Below, piece by piece: positions 10,650 through 20,817 of a stretch of DNA of 22,302 nt. Position 1 is the first letter of the stretch. Each line of letters begins with the position of its first letter. The notes under the pieces were generated by a model, which was not told the DNA's origin, made no database searches, and saw only the letters and a list, made by a program, of their open reading frames with translations. Made by a program: the position numbers and the translations under genes. This DNA is from Lyophyllum atratum (Eukaryota; Basidiomycota; Agaricomycetes; Agaricales; Lyophyllaceae), in contig JACGCN010000140.1 of the NCBI GenBank assembly GCA_014905825.1, positions 1 to 22,302 of the forward strand. Direction: 5' to 3'.

Positions 10650-12851
10650 CTACGCCACATTAAACTCACCACTAACCCCCTCAAACGCCTTCACTGTCCC
10701 AAAAATGCTCTTCGCATCCCCATAGTAGCGGAACCTATACCGTCCCGTCTCCGTGCCTTTCTCGACCTTCCACTCCGCCGTGACCGCCGACTGTCCCGTC
10801 AGCCCCTCGGTGCGCTTCCACTTATACAGCAGGTCCCAATCACTATCGTCCCTGACGCTGACCCACGTTCCGCCGGCCTGAAGCTGTTCGACTGCGACAA
10901 ACGTTCCGCCGAGACGGAGGTTGTTGCGCGGATTCGCGCCGACGAACGTGGCGCTCACGACCTGCCCGGCCGGGACGACGGCGGAGGCGTCCTTGAGGAC
11001 TTGGCCGAACTTCTTGCCGATTGGCGGGGAGTCCACGACTACGCCCGTGATGAAGGATACAGAGGTGTTGGTATTGATCGGCGGCGAGGGGCCGGCGGGT
11101 AGCGGGTTTGACGGCGGCGTATCGGCCAGGTACGCGGCGTGCTTGCGTGTTAGGTCGAGGTAGGCGGGAAGAGTGTGCGGTCCGTAGAGCGTGGAGGCGC
11201 CCTCGTACCGCTGGATATCGTATTCCTCCGGGGTCGTGATGTAGTGCGTATACGTGTTTGCGGGACCGCCGATGACAGCCCAGCCTTCGTTCTTCTTCCA
11301 GACGCCTAGCTCCTCCAACCGCGAGGTCAGCAGTGCGCGCCACCGTCGTCCGGCCATAGTCGTCGCCTCGCCGGGGGAAACGATGATCGCCAGGTTGCCG
11401 ACACGGAACAGCTGAAAGTCGACTATGTTCGGCGACCAGGCGTACGGTACGGTCTGCTCTCCCACGTCGAGAAGGATCGGTTTGCGGCCGTGACACTTCC
11501 TTTGCGCTTTGGACGGCGTGCGGAGGAGACCGCCGACCAAGGACCAGAAGGGGTTGTTCGGAGCGTCGGGATCGTTCTGTTTGAAATCGAAGGCGCCGGG
11601 ACCATCCGTTGTGCCCGCGGCGAAGGAGTGGCCTAGAGCGGCGGCGCAGGTGGTTACAGCGGTGCCGTTGGGCAGCGTGAAGGCATACGGCGCCGAGAAG
11701 TCCACGAACGTGTGAAGTGAGCGTACGGAGCCGGAGGCGGCGGCTTGGGGATTGGAGAGAAGCGATTTGGCGGTCGAGTATTGTTTTCCGGCGATGATCT
11801 CGCAAGAGGCGGAGTCGGGGCCTGGGTGCGCGGGGCCCCGACCGATACATTGCTGACTCTTGCCTTGGACTGTCAGCGAAAGTAGAGAGACGACGGACAA
11901 GAAGACACCCACCATTGCACGTCGAGTCCTCATATTTACACGGCAGCCCCGTATCCTGGCACACGGGACCTTTCGTATTCGGCGTGGTATCGCCCACATT
12001 TGCCTGGGAAAACCCAGCGACAAACCCTCCACCCACATCCTTCTCCATCATAATCGCCGCAAGGCCCTTATTATCCCCGGCGATCAGCGTATTATTCAAG
12101 TACAGCGACGTCCCATGGACAGGAAACCAATTGAGCTGTCCAATCGCGGTCCCGTCCTCCTTCGTAAAGCTCAGCGCCGTCATGACCTTATCCGTCTGCC
12201 CGCCGACATCCTCGTAGCCCGCGCGCTCCGCCGCCGGATTCGCCTCGTACGCGTACGGACTGCGGTTGATATTCCCGCCGGCGATCAGCGCCTTCGAGAG
12301 GTGCAGGTAGCCCTTCTGCCGCGAGTCGTGCGCCCGCACGATGCTGTCCACCACCCCGTCCACAATCGCCGTGTACGACTGTTTGTCGAAGCCGAGCGTC
12401 GTGATCTGCGGGAGGAGATAGTTCAACCACGCCCCTACAGCCGCACCCCCATATCAGCCCTGTTCCCACACCCCCACCCTCACCCGCAGCACTCACCAGG
12501 CCCAGAATGACTATGCGTCCCGACGAGCGCGACATTTCCCTTATGATAGGCGCCATTATACCTCCCTTCAAGCTGCTTCAGCACCCCATCCCTAACCGCC
12601 GTATCTCCGCAGGCCAAGTCGGCAATGACATAGACCCAGCTATCTTGCGTAGCGGGGTCCTCGACAATGAACGCGCGCGAGAATATCCGTTGCCGCAGCC
12701 CGCTGCCCTTCTGCGCGAGCGACGCATACCCCATCATTCCTATCTCCACCACCGGTCCCGTCACGTCGGATTTGCCAACGCCGAGCGTGTACAGCTGCTG
12801 CGAGAGGACGAGGCATGGTAGTAGGAGGAGGGGGAGGTGGGAGGGCCGCAT
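10650..12851 (-). CDS. Neutral ceramidase, secreted
   Basis: Exons (minus strand) 12851-12497, 12434-11913 and 11863-10650 give 696 residues. Introns are 62 and 49 nt. The second could alternatively use a CAG six bases earlier, adding two residues in frame. The enzyme hydrolyses ceramide to sphingosine and fatty acid. Residues 1-18 form a signal peptide (MRPSHLPLLLLPCLVLSQ). Family hallmarks are THSHSGPG (112-119), NRSPYAYEANP (175-185), WFPVHGTS (221-228) with a likely zinc-binding His225, and NVGDTTPNTKG (264-274). The C-terminal region (GANPRNNLRLGGTF onward) matches the immunoglobulin-like domain that closes these enzymes. Odd point: the family hexapeptide is GDVSPN or GDTSPN with Ser as nucleophile, but here Thr (ACG) stands at 269. 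Its start is the only ATG before the signal peptide. Confidence 0.94.
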
Positions 12852-12908
12852 TTTCGATATGGAGTGAGAATATCAATGTCAACGGCGAAGGCGGGCGGGC
12901 CAGGAGGA

Positions 12909-12927
12909 CTTTATATCCGGAATCCGG
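12909..12927 (-). promoter_or_regulatory. TATA box with adjacent CGG-N3-CCG dyad, ceramidase promoter
   Basis: On the minus strand TATAAAG (12915-12909) lies about 60 bp upstream of the ceramidase ATG. Immediately upstream is CCGGAATCCGG (12917-12927), which contains CGG-N3-CCG, the kind of inverted CGG pair bound by fungal Zn2Cys6 activators. Regulation is inferred from the motif only. Confidence 0.4.
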
Positions 12928-13635
12928 ATAGCTAAGCTGTAGGTACTAGGTATGTATGATATGTAGGGCGGATGTACCCCTGCCGAACGGGAGTGTAACT
13001 ATCACTCTGCACAGTGCACACCCATGGTCGGTCTCATGACGTACGTCCCTACATAGAGTAGATACGCACGTAGCCGCGGGGGCCCGGGGGGTCGCATGAT
13101 TTGCTGGTGGCAGTTATCAGATTGCGACGTGCGGATTTATCTCTCCACGCGACCAATAAGCACTCAAAATAGGGAAAAGACATATCCTTACTTCGCGAGT
13201 GGCCGCGTGGAGATATTAAATTTTCCTACACTCCTGCCTCCTGCGGAATTTTGGAGAGTGGATACCGAGATCGATGGTTACATCAACTCGGTACCATAGA
13301 GTGGGTTTGTCCCTCCTGTTGAACGTATTCAAGACAGTGTCACGATCATATCGAAAGAAAGAAATGGTATCCCGTATATTCATACCCACCAACCCCACCA
13401 ACCCCATCAACCCCACCAACACATCCGACCTCAGTCCCTCCCAAAGCCATACAGAACGGTGCAAAAAACAAGGGAGAAAATAACATCAACCGTAACGAAG
13501 TAGTGTATGAGCCCCAAAATTCTCAGCGGGCAACCAAGTTGAACATACTGCAAAAAGGGGAGGGAATCGCCGCATCCATAAACAAAAAACGAAACGTTCA
13601 CCGCACATCAACCAAACAGGGTGTCAAAATACACA
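12928..13635. other. Gene-free stretch between the mannosidase end and ceramidase promoter
   Basis: No gene is supported. At about 13385-13421 there is a 9-bp-period repeat of CCACCAACC type, four units with small changes. The part next to 13635 is probably the 3' UTR of the mannosidase gene on the minus strand. Confidence 0.55.
13385..13421. repeat. 9-bp-period tandem repeat (CCACCAACC)n
   Basis: Four near-identical 9-bp units lie in tandem. Read on the plus strand they would encode Thr-Asn-Pro repeats, but no gene surrounds them. Confidence 0.7.
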
Positions 13636-16622
13636 TCAAGTAGTCGTTTTCTTGCCGCGCTTCCCGTAGTCTGCCCGGCGGAACGGGTGCGCCTCCGTGT
13701 TCAGGACGTACTCGTCGAGATCTACGAGTGAGGGCTCGGAGAAGAGCAAGTAGTAGTATTTAAGGGTTTCTGTTCACGTCGTCAGTGTCTTGTTCGCCGA
13801 ATAGGTGGGCAAGGATGTACGCACCGCCAAACCAAAAGCTCTCCATCGAATTCAACCAGTCCCAGTCGATACTGTTGGGATCCAACGAGACGTCGGCGAC
13901 CGCGCTTGCAGGTCCCTTTCCGCCGCCTTCGACGCCGACGGCATTGATGACATGCTCCCACATGTTCCAACCCTTATCGGCCCACGCCTTATCCGCAGAG
14001 ATGCGGTACATGTACCAGACGCTCTCGATGGCCTCGGGGCGGAGGATGTACCTCCTGTCGCCAATGCTCAGGTATCCGTCCGGAAGATCATCGGCCGCGA
14101 TGATGGCTTCGGCGTAGTCTCTCGCGGTTTTGGGCTCCTCCTCGGAGTAGATTGGTGGGCTGCGCTTTCCAGGCTGATGGACGGGAGTGGGATCGTCCAC
14201 ATCGGCGGCAGGCGGAGGCACGGCTGCATCGGGATTTTCCTTCTCTTCGGTCACATCTTCCGTTGCTCTCGCTGGGACGTCCTTTCCACCCACGAGGATG
14301 GCCTCGGGCGACGTATGCCCGTACTCGGGCTCGTTCTGCACCTTGACGAACTCCTCCGATGGCTCGAGCTGCTGGACCCACGCGTCGCGAGAGTAGACGC
14401 AGTTGGTCTTGTCCTCGCACGCCATGACGCGGAACGATTCAGCCATCACGCCGCTGCGCATCGAGTCGTAGGCCCAGACACAGCCGTCCGTCAACTTCGA
14501 GCCGACTTCGAGGTCCTTGGGGCGGTCCAGTGCCATAGCGCCCATGGCGAACATACCGCCAGCGAAGCAGGCCAGATGCGAAGATTCCGTCTCGAATGAG
14601 CGGTGTCCACCGATGCGCTTGACGTTGACTTTGCCGGCGAGAAGGATATCCGGGTTGCCGGGAGCACGCGGGCGGTAGGTGAGTTCCGTCGCAGCGATGT
14701 CCGCAAACTTGGAGTACATCCTGTTGTATTGCTCGTGTCCACCGATCAACAAGTATTGCTGTTCAACTGTTAGCCATCCCCGCCCCATCACCAGGGGATA
14801 GGAGCTCACGAACCTTTAACAGATACTCGTACAGACTGTCGATCATGGCTCCAAGACCGTACGTGTCCTCCCTCCCGAGGTGTGGTGATGCCAGCCCCTG
14901 TCCCTGGTCCTCGCAGTCCTTCTGGGGCGCCTTCTTCGTGGGATTCAACTGTTGCCTCCCAATCTCGGACGATCTTCCGGTAGGCTTTTCCTCCTCCTCC
15001 TCCTCCTCCTCGACCTCGACGCCGGCACCGGGGGCAACATTCTCCCGCTTGGCGTGGTGGATGGGCGCATCCGCGGCATCAACGGCGACCGGCGGAGGCT
15101 GCACCGCAGCTTCGGACGCCGCCTTGTGGGGGATGGGTTTCTCCACCACTGGGTGGACTTCCTTTCCGGTGCCTCCTACGACTCCAGCAACCTGTAGAGG
15201 CCTTTCGACGTCGAGCTCGGCAGGCTCGGTCTCCGACTTGACCGCCACTGGGGTGACTTCCTTTCCGGTCCCGCCTACGACTCCCGCAACCTTGAGAGGC
15301 CTTTCGACGGCAAGCTTGGCAGGCTCGATAGGCTCGGTCTCCTTCGTTGCGGCCGGCGCAGCCTTGGTAGTGGTGGTAGTGGGGACCTTTTTATAGCTGA
15401 TGCGCTTGCATCCACTAGCGTCGATGTAGAGCGGAAACAGGCCAGGGAATGACGTCTTGTCCTGATACTCCTCCAACGCATCTGTAATCCTCGCCACGGC
15501 GTCGTAGTACGTTTCGTTCCCGGTGATCTGTGCCAGCCGCGTAAACTCCATGGACAACGATCCCAACTCTGCCGCGACGGAACGACCATCGGCTCTAGGA
15601 TGCCTCAGGAGATCCCTCTCCCGCCATCCGAAAGCCAACAGCGGCATGCGGTTAGGCGTGTCGAAGGTACCCATCAGCACGTTCGCCAGCTCCACCGCCT
15701 TGTCGAGCAACACCTTGTACTCAGGATCGTGTCCGGTGAGATCGTACGCGGCGACGAGACCGCCGAGGTAACGGATCACCGTCTCGAACACCCGCATCTT
15801 GCGCATAGTGGTGGTGGTGAAATCAATCTTCGCGACGTAGCTCACCGCCTCCTTGAAGTCCTCCTTCAAATCCATGATCCACAGCGTATCCAGCGCGTCG
15901 ACCAGCGTCGCACCCCATCCGCCGAAAGGATCCTTGAAGGTGCTCGATACGGGGACGAGCTCGTCGTGGGGGATGGCATGGACACGGTACGCGTTCCAAG
16001 AGACGAGGAAGGCATCCTTGACCGACTTCTGCCTCGCGAGCCGAGTCTTCTTGTCCTTCTCGCTTTCCGTTGGGAACTGAGCTTGGATCTGCGGGATCGC
16101 TGCAGCAGCCGCGGGAGGGATCTTGATCAACGACGACGGGAGCGGGTAGTGCGGTTTCGGGAAAGTGTAGTGTTCCTCGAGCTCGGGCAACGAGTGCTGA
16201 TCTGCCGGTTCACCGTGCGAGTGTGTCCCAGGTTGCGCGGGCCTGTCTGGGATCGTCTTGGGCGCGGGGGTTGCTGTGGCAGTCGTTTCCGCTGGGACCT
16301 CGACCGTTGGCTTCGGCTGTTCGACTTTCTCCTTCTCCTTCTCCTTCTCCTTCTCCTTCTCTCCCACTGCTTCGGGGACGGTGACGGTGCCCTGGTGAGG
16401 GGGTTGGTTCACCGGGTCGGTCTTGACCTCTGGGATTGTGGGGGGAGGAGGGATGACGTGCTCATGCACTACTAAGGGAGTGTGGTCTTTCAAATGGTCG
16501 GGCGTGAAGCGACTCGTCGAGGATGTCGATCGGAGAGACGCGAATTGGTACAGTCCGACGATGAGGAAGATGGCGACCGCGATAGGCACTCGGTGCCGCC
16601 GGAGACGCATGAGGGACATCAT
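13636..16622 (-). CDS. Class I alpha-1,2-mannosidase (GH47), type II membrane protein
   Basis: Exons (minus) 16622-14814, 14758-13825 and 13769-13636 give 958 residues. Both introns are 55 nt; the first has an unusual GTTCGT donor but gives the family-like join EYLLK/QYLL. The enzyme trims alpha-1,2-linked mannose from N-glycans in the ER/Golgi lumen and needs calcium. A membrane anchor lies at about 12-28. A disordered stem follows (EK repeats at 88-99). The catalytic region begins near 195. Visible family residues are the general acid Glu280 in [11 protein letters not shown], the segment [14 protein letters not shown] (664-677), [10 protein letters not shown], Glu845 in [11 protein letters not shown], and the calcium-binding Thr939 in LNTEAHPF. 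It is far longer than usual because of the stem, a low-complexity insertion at about 408-584 and another at about 758-812. It resembles the Golgi/fungal group more than yeast Mns1; the exact subgroup is uncertain. Confidence 0.92.
15155..15352 (-). repeat. In-gene tandem duplication, 99-bp period, within the mannosidase insertion
   Basis: Two adjacent units in the coding sequence encode near-identical blocks: [20 protein letters not shown] (438-457) and [20 protein letters not shown] (471-490). The spacing is 33 residues (99 bp). Similarity is also clear in the DNA, so it is a recent or conserved tandem duplication. Confidence 0.85.
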
Positions 16623-17153
16623 GATTGAATGGGGATCCGTTGAGCACGGTTGCCCAGGGGGTCTGAGTGGAACGTGCCCAGAAACTAACGCTGGGGCGAT
16701 GTGGGGTGCGGGGTTGGGGGGTCCTTGGTAAGGTGGTTTCGAGCACTGGGGAGAAAGGAAGAAAGGGGCAGCGAGGTCGTGGACGTGGTCGTGGGAGCTG
16801 CGGTCCGGATAAGGTTGCGGGCTAGCCGAGTGGCCCCGATCGAGCGAAGCGGCCATGACTAAGCCGGCAGGCCATGCCGAGAGCGTCGGAAGAATCACTC
16901 CACAGGCTGTCACTCGAGGTACCGTTGTACCTGCGTATTTGCAAGGCACGTGGCATGTAGATGTAGCTACGGCACGTTTCACAGAGTGGCGATTGAGATA
17001 GGTAGTAGACCAGTCATCAATGAGCGTCACCGGAGAGGAAGAATGTGTATTTTCTACCTCGAACGACTGAATATACAAGTAGTACCAAATTACCAATGTG
17101 ATCAATCGCAGTAAACACAATGATTTTTTTGCACTTCTCCCATTCTGCATCCT
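16623..17153. other. Gap between mannosidase start and secreted-protein stop
   Basis: This 531-bp gap is the promoter of the mannosidase gene. The mannosidase frame stays open through it back to 17150, but the extra residues show no domain and would bury the membrane anchor, so I start the gene at 16622. No TATA box is obvious. Confidence 0.6.
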
Positions 17154-17858
17154 TCACTCGCACCCGCCGTACATCTCCCTGAGCTTGGGCTCCTTCTCGC
17201 CCAGCTGACACACCGTCCTCCAGGCACCTCTGGAGTACGGAAGATTGAAGACATCAGTCCCGTTGACGCCCTCCTGCTTCTCTAGCAAGAAGTCGATCAC
17301 GCCCCTCTCCTCGTCGTCCTCCGACATAGTCTGCAGCCCGTTCGCCTCGTTGTTGCCGAGACTCAACGCCGCCTCGACCACGGGCTCCATCTCTGCGCCC
17401 ACGGCCATTCTCCTTCCATCGCACGTGTTGATGCCAAAGTACCAGAACCTCAGACTGGCAGGCAGATAGTCGTTACCGCTGCCACTATCCCGATCGACGA
17501 AGCATTTATTGATGACGTTGTTGAGCTTATCCTCGAGCAGCGCGCATTCCACCATGACGTTGTTGTTCTCGGCGGTGACGAACGCAGCAACGCAGAAAGT
17601 GCCGCCCCACCGCACGCTGAGCAGCCCGCCGCGGTAGATGAATTTCCGCCCGCGGTTGTTCAGGCAGCTCGCGTACGCGAGCAGCTTGTCGCGCGCGCCC
17701 TGCGCGCACCACTCTTCGCTCGACCCGCACGACTGCTCGCATGTCGCCTGGGTCTGGCGCGCCTGCAGGGTGGCGGGTATCCGAACGGCGGCGCCGGTGA
17801 CGCTGGCGACGCTGGCGATCAGTACGATGAGGAGGGCGACGAGGCGGAGAAGAGCCAT
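17154..17858 (-). CDS. Small secreted cysteine-rich protein, family not recognised
   Basis: A single exon of 234 residues starts at the ATG at 17858. The open frame extends upstream without another ATG, and the signal peptide begins at this Met. Residues 1-22 are a clear signal peptide (MALLRLVALLIVLIASVASV...). A possible propeptide follows, ending near the RQ in LQARQTQ. The mature part has ten cysteines, two close together at the start (CEQSC) and one next to the C-terminal end (GGCE), an even number that would suit disulfide pairing. I recognise no enzyme motif. Such proteins in fungi are often extracellular or cell-wall proteins, and some are effectors, but nothing here shows which. It is transcribed in the same direction as the mannosidase, 531 bp upstream of it. 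Confidence 0.8.
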   Translation of the reverse strand: MALLRLVALLIVLIASVASVTGAAVRIPATLQARQTQATCEQSCGSSEEWCAQGARDKLLAYASCLNNRGRKFIYRGGLLSVRWGGTFCVAAFVTAENNNVMVECALLEDKLNNVINKCFVDRDSGSGNDYLPASLRFWYFGINTCDGRRMAVGAEMEPVVEAALSLGNNEANGLQTMSEDDEERGVIDFLLEKQEGVNGTDVFNLPYSRGAWRTVCQLGEKEPKLREMYGGCE

Positions 17859-18039
17859 GGTGTGACCGGTGCGAAGTGAACGATTCAAAACACAGGAGGG
17901 AAATTATGGTTACTGGTTATTCGGTTGGAAGTAAGTGAAAAATTGCTGGTTACAGATCAACGAGAGTGGATAGGTGCGATGGGGGAATGTGCGATGTGGG
18001 ATGGGGGCCACTGCCGATTGAGGGATGGATGGACAGTGG

Positions 18040-18058
18040 CTTTATACAGCTCAGCTGT
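18040..18058 (-). promoter_or_regulatory. TATA-like element overlapping a palindrome, secreted-protein promoter
   Basis: On the minus strand TATAAAG (18046-18040) lies about 180 bp upstream of the ATG. It abuts ACAGCTCAGCTGT (18046-18058), a dyad with six-base arms around one base and containing CAGCTG. Role inferred from position only. Confidence 0.35.
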
Positions 18059-18476
18059 TGCCGTAAGTTATCATCGACTCGCTTCTGGCCCTCATTGGAG
18101 GATGGACGGCGGTCTGCTCATCCCAGCGCTTCCTTTGGCAGCTACAGACAGGCGTTAGGGACTTGGAGTACACACCGTCACCCATCACCATTACCACCCC
18201 ACCTCCGCACTTTGTCTTCACACGTCCTTCCCTTCGTCCCCTGTGATCCCGGACGGAATCATGCCGTGTGCATCCATCCCGACGACAGAGCTCCCAGGCA
18301 ACCAGGCAGAAGTTAGCGCGAACTCGAGTGGCGGGAATTTCCCGGTTGCAGTAAGGGCTCGGCGGCCACCCATTCCTGGTGCGTACACTCATGATTGCGT
18401 TCGACAGACATGTTTTTAGGTAGGTCCTCTCGACTCTCAAGTCTCGTCTCGAGTCGACGAAGGATCTGGGATTCAC

Positions 18477-18836
18477 ATGCACCTATTCCTGTTGGCGGGG
18501 GAAGAGGGGAGGAAAGGGTGAACTCCAGGGGGAGAGCCCAGGCACACGGCCAGGACCACGACGACCACGAACGATCAAAACAACAAGGCCAAGGACCCGG
18601 AAGGGGTTTCCTTTGTCGCACGAATTTCTTTACAAAACTGAGCACGGAGATAGGGAAGGAGGGTGGCAGGCGGCCGGGTGGAGGATTTTCTTTGTTAGGT
18701 TTTTGCTTTCTGCTTTGCGTACTTGTTTCTGTTTTGCTTCTGGTTGTTGTACTTCCTTTCTTTATCTGCCATAGCCTTAGGGCTCCAAGCTGTATGAACA
18801 ATGAATAAATAAATAAATAAATGCACCTATTCCTGT
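18477..18836 (+). mobile_element. Probable retroposed insert with 16-bp target-site duplication
   Basis: The exact 16-mer ATGCACCTATTCCTGT occurs at 18477-18492 and again at 18821-18836. The segment between (18493-18820, 328 bp) ends in an A-rich tail of AATA/AAAT units directly before the right copy. Target duplication, insert, A-rich tail, target duplication is the classic outcome of target-primed reverse transcription, as made by LINE machinery for LINEs, SINEs or mRNA copies. The 3' half looks like an mRNA 3' UTR (T-rich, then AATAAA-like). I see no reverse transcriptase and no clear RNA polymerase III A or B box, so it is either a short non-autonomous element or a truncated copy. Confidence 0.6.
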
Positions 18837-20672
18837 AGCCCGCACCACTCGTCCGCATGCTCGCGAGTAGTCGCTATACCTGAAACCAAACCCGGGTCCG
18901 GGTCGCACTCGATATAGGCCTCGATGTATCATATATCTGGAGTAGGTCATAGTAAGAAAGTATGATCCCCGCTGTGCCACGCGCGGGTACCCGCCTTTCA
19001 CCAACCCAACCTTCCTTCCGCCGCTGAAACTCACGATTCACCAAGCATCATAGCCGCACCGCACCGCACCACACCCGCACATGTGTGGCGACGACGGGAC
19101 CGGAGAAATCACCGTGGATAAAAATACGAGTGACAGGCTACAGCCAGCTACAGTTACGCACGGTGGAATGTCCGGTTGTCCGTCCACCTCCATTCCTCGC
19201 TATTCCGCTCGGTCGGCTGGATGACCGCATCCCTAGTGCTAGGATTGAGACGGAACCGTCTTCCTAAGGATCGACCGGTACGGCAGGTGTTGTGGTTGTT
19301 GTGGTTTGTGTGTCGCCTAACTGAGCACTCGAGGGAACGCTCGTCCCACGACACCGAGCAGTGGAGTGAGGGAAGCCTCGTCCCATATGGGTACATACGG
19401 CACACCGTCGCCCAAGTTCCGAATCGAGTCAGATTGATCTTCGAGGTAGAGTACACACATCCTACACATGCTTTGTGTATTCCACTGACACGTCGAACCA
19501 GCCATAACCAATCGGCAAGCCCTCGATGAATCACGCGCGATGATTGGCGGACTGGATTTCTACGTCAGCGGAGAAAGGTCGTTCCAGCCCGCTGGTTGGC
19601 CAGCGGTTTCCGCACGCCCCCGGGGGGCGCGGCCAATAGCGACTCGGAGAAGCCACTTCGCTCCCACGATTGACGCGCTGCTGGGAATTTCAGCCAGCCT
19701 CTCACGAAGTTTGTTTCTACCCTTGTCGGGCTGAGTACTCTTCCTATCGGAAGATCGAGGCAAGGAGTGGGCCACCGATCCGAACACCACCAGCGGGATG
19801 CCATTGCGTCTGGGCAGTGGTGGCTCGACGAGGCATCTGCCATCTGCATCTACGCGGCTTTTCTTAGATGCCAATCAACTCCATACTTACCATCGCACTA
19901 AACACCACTCCTGCATCCGCGATAGCCGCTAGGTAGGGGCCTTGTTCAGCTGACGACCATGGTACACATATCTATCTGGGTATGCCCTAGCGCGGATCCG
20001 ATATTGGAGATGGGTCTACCGTCTTACCACGCACTGTGGCGCGGGCCTTTATCGAGAGCAGCACTCCACCGTACGGGTACATCATAATCGTTTTATGATC
20101 ACCGAGCCCTCTTGAGGCCACACGTGCCACCCGTGCCATGCTAGCACATATGATACGATACATATCCCCGTGAACTCCCCAACGATCATCCAACCTCCCG
20201 TCGATGAGAGTGGGCAGTGGCCACCATCCGTCTCTCCCACCGATGACGTTTATCATAAATCTGACCAGCTGCCCTCTCCCCTCTCCCTCCCTTCCCTCGC
20301 TCCCCGCATTCTTCTTTTCCCCCGCTCACCACCATAGGCCTCCGCTCCTATCCACCCACCCACCCACATCAATCCTGCTTACTTACATATGATAGTAGAA
20401 GTACCTGCTTCCTACCATTCCGATTCATCCGGTTCATCCGATCCATCCGACATCGTTCCGGCCGATGAATATGACTTCGCTCAAGTCAGTGATTAGCGAG
20501 TCTAGGGTACATGATGAACATTCCCACATACCAAGATGTATCTACCTACTCGACGGTGCTCTGTCTGTCTGTACCGGTTTTCCCGTCGCCTCAAGCGTCA
20601 TCCCCCCCTTACGCGTCGACTCGGGACATAGTGGGCATGGGCACACGATCGAAAGGGAAAGGGAAAGGGCAG

Positions 20673-20673
<1 letters not shown>

Positions 20674-20709
<36 letters not shown>
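20674..20709. repeat. (TATC)n microsatellite
   Basis: About nine TATC units in tandem, preceded by a short AAAGGG repeat (about 20650-20667). Probably length-variable between strains. Confidence 0.9.
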
Positions 20710-20710
<1 letters not shown>

Positions 20711-20817
20711 GCCGGCTGGCTGGCGAGAAACCGGTCTACCTTCAAAGTCCACCCCCCTCCGACCTCGGGAGCCCGAGCCCGCCAGAACCGATCGATCAGC
20801 AAACTCAGCCCTCCCCA

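Larger units (their letters stand above)
18059..20817. other. Long gene-free, repeat-rich stretch
   Basis: No protein gene is supported. Contents seen: a probable retroposed insert with flanking repeats (18477-18836); one copy of TATCTGGAGTAGG (18934-18946); three CCAAT boxes at 19508-19512, 19543-19547 (inverted) and 19633-19637, which look promoter-like but have no gene next to them; a short 9-bp-period repeat near 20420-20453; and a (TATC)n microsatellite near 20674-20709. Confidence 0.5.

Noticed and set aside
10843..11912. Continuation of the ceramidase exon 2 frame beyond the second intron
   Set aside because: The sequence becomes Arg-rich nonsense after 11912, whereas the next exon in another frame gives true ceramidase sequence.
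15600..16475. 291-codon plus-strand open frame opposite the mannosidase
   Set aside because: It is the antisense shadow of the GH47 coding sequence, with low-complexity Leu and Arg runs from the opposite-strand Lys-Glu repeat.
16623..17150. Starting the mannosidase at 17150
   Set aside because: The Met at 16622 is followed at once by a basic stretch and membrane anchor typical of type II glycosidases; the extension has no family match.
18395..18808. 137-codon plus-strand open frame with a hydrophobic end
   Set aside because: It straddles the left boundary of the probable retroposed insert, and the hydrophobic part comes from a T-rich UTR-like tract.
20674..20709. Regular short repeats considered as a CRISPR array
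   Set aside because: They are simple TATC units without spacers in a eukaryotic genome.
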